The notes under the pieces: model-generated
What the model was told of the DNA's origin: nothing
The model's input: only the letters and a program-made list of their open reading frames with translations
Database searches by the model: none
Shown: positions 5,777 to 12,646 of the stretch, piece after piece
Numbering within the stretch: position 1 is the stretch's first letter
Layout: the number at the start of each line of letters is the position of its first letter
Source: CBFGRU01 sp965651255
Lineage (GTDB): Bacteria; Planctomycetota; Phycisphaerae; Phycisphaerales; SM1A02
Length of the DNA: 16,332 nucleotides
Assembly (NCBI GenBank): GCA_965651255.1
Contig: CBFGRU010000041.1
Span: 1 to 16,332 of the forward strand
Direction of reading: 5' to 3'
Position numbers and translations under genes: made by a program

Positions 5777-7886
5777 TGCAGGCGCGCAGATCCTTCGCCT
5801 GGGGTCACCCCGGCCACCCGCGCTGGATGAGGACACATATGCTGCGTCGATCGCGCGAGACCTGCAGGAAGAGATTGAAGCGCTTCTGCAGAAGCCCGCA
5901 GATTCCAACACCGCTGAAGGCGTCGTCCGCACCGCCCAATTGAACCTTCGGCTGCTGATGTCTGAGCTCCTGAAACGAGGCGATCTTGCCGGTCCGGATG
6001 GAAGTATCGCCATCGTAACCTCGCTCACGCTGGCCAGTGCGCGCGCGGAGATTGATGATTCCCTGGCGAAGATCATGGTTCTTGATCGGGCGGGCAACAC
6101 CGCCGCGCCAACGCTGGAGAGGTTTCGCGCAGCCCGGGGAGCGTTGGCGCGATTCAATAGAACCATGCCGGATTATCTGGCGGCGATGACCGGTGTATCC
6201 GCCCTCGAGCTTGATTCGGACCTGCCGGTGATCCTGGCGGCGCTTCGATTTGCGGTGGCCAACATCGAACAGACAGAACCGGCTTCGCACTGGGTCATTC
6301 ATGCTGACTCTGCGAGCACAACTCCGCTGACGCTGGAGGCCTTGCGCGAATCGCTCCGAACTCTGTTCACCACCGAAGAAGCACGGACCGCAGTGGAGGA
6401 GACAATCGAGTACCTCGAACGCGGTGAGCGGCTGCCGGATTTCGAGCCGCTGGTCGATCAGTACCGCGCGCACCTGGAGAAACTCCTTCATTACGGCGAA
6501 GAAGCGCAGCAGGCGGAGTGGCTCCCGAACGATCAGCGGAGCGCGCACGAAACCGTCTTGAACACCTGCATGATTCAGTTTCGTGATCCGACAGCGCGGA
6601 CCGACGCGATCAACACGATTGATCGGCTCGCATCAATCACCGCGCTCCTTTCGCCGTTGAATTCATTGAGCCAACCGGGCCCGAACCGCCTTGATCCGCG
6701 CAGCGCACGGACCCTGCTGGCGATCGGTGAATCCATCCTCGGACCGGATGGCACCGGTCAACAGGGCGAGCTTTGGCCACGGTTGCTGGCGATCCTCGAT
6801 CGCATGCGCGCCTTTCGGAGCGAAGAGACCAGTGCCATCAGCCGGGAGCTTCGCGGCGAGATGCGGAATGTGGCTGGTCGTTTGCAGCGCGCTTACCTGG
6901 AGGCAGAAGCGGCGTTGATCACGCAATTGGGTTCGATGTCCCTCAACCCCGGTGTGATTGCTGATCCCGCATTCATCAGCCTGATCACGAATCACCAGAG
7001 GGCACTCGATGATCTGCTGCGGCTGCGCCGGTTGCCGGAGTGGATTGAAATGGCCGGCCGGTTCAACAGCCAGGCCGCGACCGCGATCGAAGGTCATCTG
7101 CGGCAGCATGCGGAGAACGTCTTGAACCCGGCGCGCCGACAGGCAGCAGTTTCCACATTGACTGCGTTTGAAGATCAGGCGCGGCTGTTCGGAACGCTGC
7201 CCTTCGAGAAGGACCTTCGCGATGATACTGAGATTGCCAACGCGCTGACCAACGGTCGGGCGGTGGAGTTGCTCCGTCGCAGCCAGGAGTTGCGGAGTCA
7301 ATGGACAACCATGTGGGCTCGCGGGGAATCGACCGGGCCAGTCGTGGCCGAGCTGACGCAGTTGCGGAGGTTGCTGTTGACCATGAGCGATGTTGGCGCG
7401 CTGCGCGTCATCGGCGGGAGCGGCTCATCTCGGCTCAACCGTTGGAGCGCATGGGAAGTTCCGGTTGATATCCTCGGCGATTCGGCCAATGACCTGACCA
7501 ACCGGCTTCGCTTTGCGACCGAAGCAATTCTCACGAATAACCGTGATGAACTGCTTCGCCAGCTTGATCGCCTCGATGATGAGTTGCCCTTGCCCGCGCT
7601 GGTCGGTCGGCTCGACATGATCATGGGCGATCGGGTCGAGTCGCTTCCGTCGGGAGTGGTCGGCGCGATCGGGCAGGTTGCTTTCGCGCCAGACCGCGAC
7701 TCACTTCATCTGGTCGAGAGACCCACGCTGGCTGAGATTTGCCGGTACGCGCTGGAAGCGCAATATGCTGAGCGTGGGAATCGCGCTCCGCTTGCCGGGT
7801 CGATCCGGGAGTATCTGAACTTCATCGCCGATGAACTGCTCGATCGCCTCGATCAGGCCGTTCCGCCTGTGCCATCACGTGGCTGA
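5706..7886 (+). CDS. Exported protein of unknown function, 726 aa, mostly helical
   Basis: I do not recognise a domain. From the ATG at 5706 the protein has a standard signal peptide: MHRCSRLH, a hydrophobic core LTILLIVLLSGLW (9-21), then DAGAQ with likely cleavage near residue 27. The mature part is rich in Leu, Arg, Glu and Asp, with many amphipathic stretches such as LRRLLLTMSDV and LLRQLDRLDDELP, and looks all-alpha. There is no second membrane segment, no run of cysteines, no zinc ribbon and no lipobox. It is thus probably periplasmic or loosely envelope-bound. Its first 71 nt overlap the glycosyltransferase gene, which suggests co-transcription and possibly translational coupling. A scaffold or accessory role in the same envelope process is inference only. 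The deacetylase gene follows 72 nt downstream on the same strand. Confidence 0.85.
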   Translation: MHRCSRLHLTILLIVLLSGLWIPDAGAQILRLGSPRPPALDEDTYAASIARDLQEEIEALLQKPADSNTAEGVVRTAQLNLRLLMSELLKRGDLAGPDGSIAIVTSLTLASARAEIDDSLAKIMVLDRAGNTAAPTLERFRAARGALARFNRTMPDYLAAMTGVSALELDSDLPVILAALRFAVANIEQTEPASHWVIHADSASTTPLTLEALRESLRTLFTTEEARTAVEETIEYLERGERLPDFEPLVDQYRAHLEKLLHYGEEAQQAEWLPNDQRSAHETVLNTCMIQFRDPTARTDAINTIDRLASITALLSPLNSLSQPGPNRLDPRSARTLLAIGESILGPDGTGQQGELWPRLLAILDRMRAFRSEETSAISRELRGEMRNVAGRLQRAYLEAEAALITQLGSMSLNPGVIADPAFISLITNHQRALDDLLRLRRLPEWIEMAGRFNSQAATAIEGHLRQHAENVLNPARRQAAVSTLTAFEDQARLFGTLPFEKDLRDDTEIANALTNGRAVELLRRSQELRSQWTTMWARGESTGPVVAELTQLRRLLLTMSDVGALRVIGGSGSSRLNRWSAWEVPVDILGDSANDLTNRLRFATEAILTNNRDELLRQLDRLDDELPLPALVGRLDMIMGDRVESLPSGVVGAIGQVAFAPDRDSLHLVERPTLAEICRYALEAQYAERGNRAPLAGSIREYLNFIADELLDRLDQAVPPVPSRG

Positions 7887-7947
7887 CCAGGTGGCCGCAC
7901 ACTACGCTTCACACTGACAGAGATTGATCGTTCCAGAGAGACATCAC

Positions 7948-7952
7948 AGGAG
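7948..7952 (+). promoter_or_regulatory. Shine-Dalgarno that fixes the deacetylase start
   Basis: AGGAG lies 6 nt before the ATG at 7959. A TTG two codons upstream (7953) begins directly after this site with no spacing, so the ATG is the better start. Confidence 0.75.
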
Positions 7953-7958
7953 TTGTGC

Positions 7959-8639
7959 ATGAACATCCTCGTGGTAGGCCCGCATCCTGATGATCAGGAA
8001 CTCGGCATGGGCGGAACCATCGCGAAACTCGCCCGGCAGGGGCATCGCGTCCTGCTGCTTGATCTGACCAACGGAGAGCCCACGCCGTTTGGTGATCCCG
8101 CCACGCGAGCAGCAGAGGCAAAGTCCGCCGCCGAGATTCTTGGTGTTGAACGCAGGGCTTTGACCCTTCCGAACCGAAGGGTGCAACACACGATCGAAGC
8201 ACGATACGAAGTTGCCGGCGTCATCCGCGAGTTTCAGGCAGAGATGATCTTCACGCCGTACTTTCACGATGCGCACCCGGATCATCTGGCCGCGACACGC
8301 ATCGTGGAAGATGCGCGGTTTGACGCCAAGCTCTCGAAGATTGATCTGCCGGGTGAACCGATCTACCCGCGCTGGCTGTTCTACTACTACGCCACGCACT
8401 TGCGGTGGGTCGCGGATCCGAGTTTTCTCATCGATACCAGTGGATTCGAAGAGACGAAGCGCCGCGCGGTGCTTGCCTACCACACGCAGTTTGTTCTGCC
8501 GGAGAAAAACCGTCGTGTCATCGAGTGGCTCGAAGCGGCAGGCACCTACTTCGGGTCGCGCATCGGAACGGCCTCCGCTGAACCGTTCTTTACCAAGGAA
8601 CCGATCGGGCTCGGTTCACTCGAGGGATTGGTGAGCTGA
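7959..8639 (+). CDS. bshB1: PIG-L family deacetylase, BshB1-like
   Basis: This 226-aa protein belongs to the zinc-dependent PIG-L (LmbE-like) deacetylases, which remove N-acetyl groups from GlcNAc-type glycosides. The N-terminal metal motif is GPHPDDQELGMGGT (7-20): His9 and Asp12 as zinc ligands and Asp11 as likely base. The third ligand is His109 in HDAHPDHLA. The GMGGT after the motif, NGEPTPFGDPATR (38-50) and the spacing to HPDH resemble BshB1, the N-acetylglucosaminyl-malate deacetylase of bacillithiol synthesis. No signal peptide, so cytoplasmic. Neither bshA nor bshC homologues are visible nearby unless the GT4 glycosyltransferase two genes upstream acts in that place; BshA is also a GT4 enzyme, but the sequence match here is not specific enough to say so. 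Family call firm, bacillithiol role moderate. Confidence 0.9.
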   Translation: MNILVVGPHPDDQELGMGGTIAKLARQGHRVLLLDLTNGEPTPFGDPATRAAEAKSAAEILGVERRALTLPNRRVQHTIEARYEVAGVIREFQAEMIFTPYFHDAHPDHLAATRIVEDARFDAKLSKIDLPGEPIYPRWLFYYYATHLRWVADPSFLIDTSGFEETKRRAVLAYHTQFVLPEKNRRVIEWLEAAGTYFGSRIGTASAEPFFTKEPIGLGSLEGLVS

Positions 8640-8649
8640 CCAACAACGA

Positions 8650-8680
8650 CAACACCGCCGGCGATGAGCCGACGGTGTTG
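8650..8680. terminator. Hairpin between convergent genes, possible two-way terminator
   Basis: CAACACCG (8650-8657) pairs perfectly with CGGTGTTG (8673-8680), and an inner CGGC/GCCG continues the stem after one mismatch, with a GATGA loop. It sits between the end of the deacetylase gene (plus) and the end of the PEP-CTERM-like gene (minus), the usual place for a bidirectional terminator. There is no T-run on either side, so intrinsic termination is uncertain. Confidence 0.5.
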
Positions 8681-8706
8681 TGATGATCAACGTATTTACT
8701 GATCGT

Positions 8707-9543
8707 TCAGGCGCGACGACGACGCCGACCAGCGACCGCTGCACCCAGACCGAGGAGCGCGAGCGCGCCGGGCGTGGGAATCGCAGCAATCTGGTATCCG
8801 CGCCAGATGCCGTCGGCCTCATCAATGATCCAGATCTTGCCGTTCGCCCAACTCAGACTGAATTCTGAATCGAACGATGTTCCTGAACCCAGGAGTTCGG
8901 TCGTGCCGACTCGGTTGCCTCCCGCATCCCAAGCGGAGAGGTGGCTATCCGAGAACGTCAGGTAGTACCCGCCCGCAGAGACGACTCCGCGGTTCGCAGG
9001 ATAGACGTTCTCATCAAACATCGTCCCAAACCCGTTCAGCGTGACCGTGCCGAGGAAGTTGCCGCTCGCATCCCAGCGGTTGATGGTTCCGCCCTGGTGT
9101 GCGATGAACTCGTTGCCGCCTGCGCTGAACTCCACCTGACTCTGAGCATCAAGCGTTCCGCCGGTGAGTGTCACATGGGAAACGAATACGCCCGGCGAAT
9201 CCATTCGATAGATTGTGGAGTCGTTGAAGGCACGGGCGAACACCGTTCCCCCCATCCCGTTCACCGTGAACACGCTTCGGAAGTCAAGGCCCGGCGCAAA
9301 CGTACCAAGAAGGTTACCGTTGATGTCGAACTGCGCCAGTCGGAACCCGCTCGGTCCACCGCCTGAACTCGACCAGTAGCTCGACCCGTCGAACGTCATG
9401 TTCATCGAAGTGCCGCCGACACCCGCGCCACTGAAACTCATGGACTGCGCGTAGGAATCATCAAAGATCCCATCCGCTGCAACCGTTCCGGCGGCAAACA
9501 CCATCGCCACCGGCATCAAAATGAGACCACTCATCTTCCTCAT
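8707..9543 (-). CDS. Exported protein with PEP-CTERM-like sorting tail
   Basis: The 278-aa protein has a signal peptide (hydrophobic 6-19, likely cleavage after VAA near residue 23) and a C-terminal tail at 255-278. The tail is IPTPG, a hydrophobic stretch ALALLGLGAAVAG, then RRRRRA. This is the layout of a PEP-CTERM exosortase signal, with PTP in place of PEP. In between is a Gly/Ser/Thr-rich, cysteine-free region with three copies of a short motif of the form (F/W)Dxx-GN-xx-GT at 72-81, 157-166 and 205-214, suggesting repeated beta-strands, perhaps an incomplete propeller. Expected fate: export, then anchoring or processing by an exosortase, at the cell surface or in extracellular matrix. 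No exosortase gene is in the window. AGAGGG 8 nt before the ATG supports the start. A strong hairpin lies just upstream. Function of the mature part is unknown. Confidence 0.85.
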   Translation of the reverse strand: MRKMSGLILMPVAMVFAAGTVAADGIFDDSYAQSMSFSGAGVGGTSMNMTFDGSSYWSSSGGGPSGFRLAQFDINGNLLGTFAPGLDFRSVFTVNGMGGTVFARAFNDSTIYRMDSPGVFVSHVTLTGGTLDAQSQVEFSAGGNEFIAHQGGTINRWDASGNFLGTVTLNGFGTMFDENVYPANRGVVSAGGYYLTFSDSHLSAWDAGGNRVGTTELLGSGTSFDSEFSLSWANGKIWIIDEADGIWRGYQIAAIPTPGALALLGLGAAVAGRRRRRA

Positions 9544-9567
9544 GATCTGAACCCTCTCCTCTTGTTT

Positions 9568-9591
9568 GCCAAGGATGGAATCATCCTTGGC
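9568..9591 (-). promoter_or_regulatory. Perfect 10-bp hairpin in the leader of the PEP-CTERM-like gene
   Basis: GCCAAGGATG (9568-9577) and CATCCTTGGC (9582-9591) are perfect inverted copies around a 4-nt loop. On the minus strand the hairpin ends only a few nt before the ribosome binding site GAGGAGAGGG of the exported-protein gene. It may stabilise the mRNA 5' end or control translation. It could instead be the 3' end of the helicase transcript, but it is 168 nt past that stop and has no T-run. Confidence 0.55.
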
Positions 9592-9758
9592 GACGTGATT
9601 GCCTCACCGCACCACACAGTCAGGCGATTACACTTTCATTCTGGCCGATTTCCGCCGGCAAGCCAAGAACTTCTGGCTGATTACTCGATTCTTTGCGCGG
9701 TAGTTGGCAAGTTCGCACGACTTCTGAGCCAACACATCCGATCAAATACCGATCAAAA

Positions 9759-11180
9759 TCAGTTTTTGGTCGCACCAGACTCGCCGGATGACCCCGGCAG
9801 CCGTTTCACGCCTCTGCCCGGCTTTTCCTTGGTCGCGCCGGGCTTCCGTGCACCGCCCCGGGTCTTGATTCGTCCTCGCTTCACGAGCGTCTCATCAAGC
9901 TTTCGCCGTTTCTTCTTCCTGCCTGATCCTGGTTCAGCCGCCCGTGAGGTTCGGCGCGGGTCCCGATCCGCATCGAACTCTTCCTTCTCAGGACGTCGGC
10001 GACCACCCTTGGGCGGTTCGTCGTAGTCAAAGTCCTTGCGGAACTCCGGCTTCAGATCGACTCCGGTCAGGCGGGCAATCTGCTGCCACTCGCCATCATC
10101 GCGCGAATCAAGCATGGTGAACGCTTCACCAAATCCGCCGCCATGTCCGGCGCGGCCGACGCGGTGTACGAACTCTTCCGGTGCGATCGGCAGATCGTAG
10201 TTGATCACGGTCTCTACCGCGGGCACGTGCAATCCGCGCGCGGCCACATCGGTGGCCACAATGACCCGTTTTTCACCGCGTGCAAACTGATCGAGCGCGC
10301 GAAGCCGCTGCGCCTGTGACTTATCGCCGTGCAGGATGCCCACATCGAGGCCATGCCGCGACAGTGCCGCTGCGATCCAACCGACACGACGCTTGGTGCG
10401 CGCAAAGACCAGAACGCCCGTGCGCTTTCCTTTCGATCCAGAGCCGGACTCTTCATCGAGCAACTTCAGGACGAGGCGGGTCTTGAGATGATCCGGACAC
10501 GGCATGAGATGCTGCTGCACATGCTCGGCCGGACGAGTATGCGTTCCGACTTCGATGCGAATCGGCTTCCGCAACCGCTGCGCAGCCAATTCAGCGACCG
10601 CATCTGGCATTGATGCACTGAAGAGCAGCCGCTGCACCTCGCGCGACATGCGGGATGCAATGTCATCGACCTGCGGCAAGAACCCCATGTCAAAGAGTTT
10701 GTCTGCTTCATCAATGACCAGATGCCGCAAATAGGCAAAGCTGATGAGACCATCGGACAGCAACTCGAGCACACGGCCGGGGGTCGCGATGACCAGATCG
10801 ATTCCTTTTGTCAGGCGATCCGCCTGCGGCTTGGCCGAGACTCCGCCATAGATCGGCAGGACGCGCAGCACGCTTCCTTTGGTCAGCTCTTCGGCCTCCT
10901 GCGCCACCTGAATCGCGAGCTCACGGGTCGGCGTCAACACCAGGCCGCGCAATCGCGAAATGATCGGCGTGCGGGGCGGTCGATGCGCCAGCAACCGATC
11001 GGCCACCGGCGCGAGATACGCCAGCGTCTTGCCCGTCCCTGTCGGCGCCAACCCGATGACATCCCGCCCTTCGAAGATCGGCGCTGCAGTCTGTGCCTGA
11101 ATGGCAGTCGGCTCCTCAAAGCCCTGCCGGTTCAGACCTCGGATCACGATGGTATTGAAATGCAGTTCCTGAAATGACAT
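9759..11180 (-). CDS. DEAD-box ATP-dependent RNA helicase, RhlE-like
   Basis: The 473-aa protein unwinds or remodels RNA using ATP. Motifs in order: Q motif region GFEEPTAIQ (20-28), motif I APTGTGKT (45-52), Ia PTRELAIQ (84-91), Ib TPGR (133-136), II DEAD (157-160), III SAS (188-190, usually SAT), IV VLVFAR (256-261), V ATDVAARGLHV (309-319) and VI HRVGRAGH (339-346, usually HRIGRTGR). His346 thus replaces the last Arg of motif VI, an ATP-contacting arginine in DEAD-box enzymes. After residue 390 comes a long basic, low-complexity tail with RKKKRRK, typical of bacterial RhlE-type helicases and probably RNA-binding. The ATG at 11180 places the Q motif at the normal distance; the frame is open to 11369, but the extra 63 residues look unlike a helicase N-terminus. 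No strong ribosome binding site. Likely roles: ribosome assembly or RNA decay (family knowledge). Confidence 0.95.
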   Translation of the reverse strand: MSFQELHFNTIVIRGLNRQGFEEPTAIQAQTAAPIFEGRDVIGLAPTGTGKTLAYLAPVADRLLAHRPPRTPIISRLRGLVLTPTRELAIQVAQEAEELTKGSVLRVLPIYGGVSAKPQADRLTKGIDLVIATPGRVLELLSDGLISFAYLRHLVIDEADKLFDMGFLPQVDDIASRMSREVQRLLFSASMPDAVAELAAQRLRKPIRIEVGTHTRPAEHVQQHLMPCPDHLKTRLVLKLLDEESGSGSKGKRTGVLVFARTKRRVGWIAAALSRHGLDVGILHGDKSQAQRLRALDQFARGEKRVIVATDVAARGLHVPAVETVINYDLPIAPEEFVHRVGRAGHGGGFGEAFTMLDSRDDGEWQQIARLTGVDLKPEFRKDFDYDEPPKGGRRRPEKEEFDADRDPRRTSRAAEPGSGRKKKRRKLDETLVKRGRIKTRGGARKPGATKEKPGRGVKRLPGSSGESGATKN

Positions 11181-11619
11181 GGACCCATAGTCTATGGCGA
11201 CTCGCAGGCAATCGACGGTGGCGAACCGGAATGAATCTGCGTTGATGGGTGTTTTCAGAGTGGAGCGAGCTTTGACGTTCGCTTCACCGGCGGCCCTGCC
11301 ATCATTCCCACGTCGGGAGCAGGGCAGGTCAATCTGACGGTTGAAAGTCGGTCGAAACGTTGCCCCCACGGCACGCGGGAGCAGATGTCGCTGCGTGACG
11401 TGATCTGAAGAAAAAACTTTCCTGTTTCACCTACAACCAGAACCGATTCTCATGCGAATGCATTGTCGTCAGCGAATCGCTCACAACCCGGCTCACCGCC
11501 GATCACGGAACGCCACTGATGCGTTCATCACCGATCGGCCTCAGCCGCAGGGTGAAGGGTTGTTCCCGGAAGGATGTGCAGCGATTGTCTGATCGACCGT
11601 TGCAAGGAGGTACTTCGCC
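11181..11619. promoter_or_regulatory. 439-bp divergent gene-free region
   Basis: No credible gene is seen here. On the helicase side lies a 13-bp palindrome CCATAG-T-CTATGG (11185-11197), 4 nt before the helicase ATG, and a larger imperfect hairpin at 11294-11324 (outer CCCTGC/GCAGGG, inner TCCC/GGGA, loop ACGTC). Near 11410 is an A-rich stretch GAAGAAAAAACTTT. The rest shows nothing I recognise. The region should hold promoters for the helicase and for the 11620 gene. A long leader on the helicase mRNA would fit the known long, regulated leader of the E. coli helicase gene deaD (csdA), but that is analogy only. Confidence 0.4.
11604..11611 (+). promoter_or_regulatory. Strong Shine-Dalgarno of the 268-aa protein
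   Basis: AAGGAGGT, a near-complete match to the anti-Shine-Dalgarno complement, sits 8 nt before the ATG at 11620. It strongly supports that the unrecognised protein is a real gene and fixes its start. Confidence 0.8.
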
Positions 11620-12426
11620 ATGACCCGCGTTGTATCAAATGCCTTTGTCCGTTCCGCCAATCGACAGGCCGGTTCACACCAGACAACGCAGCGCGGCTTT
11701 TCCCCGCTCACCGCGAGAGTGCTGCCGATTGCCGACGGAGTTCGACTGACCCTGGCACCGATGCGGGCGGTGGACCTCCTTCCCGTCTGGGCGAGAGAAC
11801 GTGGTCCTGAGTTCAGGAACCTGGTTCTCTCCGCCGGCCCGATGCGACTGGTTGATGGCCGGCCGCTGTCGGCTACTCTCCAGCGACTCGTCGAGCGCCT
11901 GCAACTCGACCACGCCTCGATCGACCCGCATGCCATCCTGCTCGCCGATGCGCCGCTCGTTCGACTGCTCTCACAGGTTGAGTTCAAGACCCTCACGTTG
12001 GTCCGCATCGAAGGGCCCGTCGAGATCAGCGATGTTCACCACATTCGACGAGCACTGTCGTTGGATGGCAGTGCTCTCGAAGCGGAGTTGCGCGCCACGC
12101 AGGTTGCCCGCGTCGAGGCGGATGAAACCGTGACCTTCGATGCGCGCGACCCCCAGCGCGCCTTCGCGCTCGTGACGGAAAACTTCCGACACTACCTGGC
12201 TGCCATTCTGAACGAGCCGCTCTCAACGGTCGGCCAACTGGCCCCGTGGCAGGTTCAGCGATTGCTCGAGTGCACCGGGTCGATCTGCGTACGTCCGATC
12301 GAAACGCAGGTGTACTCAACGAGCATCGATATCGGGGTGTCAACCCAGCGGTGCACCGCCGATGTCCCGGCAGATCAATCGCTGATCTACGACCGACCCA
12401 GCGCCAGTTGGCATGATGAAGGGTGA
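11620..12426 (+). CDS. Hypothetical protein, 268 aa, cytoplasmic
   Basis: I do not recognise this protein. It has no signal peptide or membrane segment. The first ~30 residues are basic and low in structure (RSANRQAGSHQTTQRG). The remainder has alternating hydrophobic and charged stretches that look like mixed alpha/beta: VRLTLAPMRAVDLLPVW, LQRLVERLQL, FKTLTLVRIEGPVEI. A C-terminal segment LAPWQVQRLLECTGSI is followed by a hydrophilic tail. Two short motifs, RVEADETVTFD and STSIDIG, do not match a family I can name. Reality of the gene is supported by an excellent ribosome binding site, codon use similar to its neighbours, and placement. It stands alone: divergent from the helicase, with 220 bp before the transporter gene. 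Expression appears to be its own, since the upstream region is a 439-bp gap. Confidence 0.75.
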   Translation: MTRVVSNAFVRSANRQAGSHQTTQRGFSPLTARVLPIADGVRLTLAPMRAVDLLPVWARERGPEFRNLVLSAGPMRLVDGRPLSATLQRLVERLQLDHASIDPHAILLADAPLVRLLSQVEFKTLTLVRIEGPVEISDVHHIRRALSLDGSALEAELRATQVARVEADETVTFDARDPQRAFALVTENFRHYLAAILNEPLSTVGQLAPWQVQRLLECTGSICVRPIETQVYSTSIDIGVSTQRCTADVPADQSLIYDRPSASWHDEG

Positions 12427-12508
12427 AGCGAACCGGCGACCGGATTTGCGCGAACCTGTGTCCGTTGAATGACGTTGTAATGTGACGAGCCCCTCTCTCC
12501 TCGCCCCC

Positions 12509-12527
12509 CGTTCGCCTGTGGCGAACG
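12509..12527. terminator. Hairpin downstream of the 268-aa gene
   Basis: CGTTCGCC and GGCGAACG are perfect 8-bp inverted copies around a TGT loop. It lies 82 nt after the stop of the 268-aa gene and about 120 nt before the transporter gene, so it may end the upstream transcript. It is not followed by a T-run. The remaining parts of 12427-12646 hold a weaker CCCCAC/GTGGGG pair and nothing else I recognise. Confidence 0.45.
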
Positions 12528-12646
12528 CGATGAAAGTCGGCGGTTCATCGTTCGCACGCGGAACCCCACCCGCCTGCAAATGAACCGTGGGGGCCTTCAC
12601 CGATGCGGCTGCAACTCACCCGGCATCGTGGTAGTCTGCCCGCATC

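Noticed and set aside
9639..9682. Two near-identical TTCTGGC(C/T)GATT copies downstream of the helicase
   Set aside because: Only two short copies with no symmetry or known role; could be chance.
9592..9758. Possible sigma-54 promoter for the PEP-CTERM-like gene
   Set aside because: I looked for GG-N10-GC; the nearest GG/GC pair (TGGTGCGGTGAGGCA) has the wrong spacing.
11181..11369. 63-residue N-terminal extension of the helicase
   Set aside because: It would place the Q motif unusually far from the N-terminus and shows no helicase-like sequence; the palindrome and hairpin fit a leader better.
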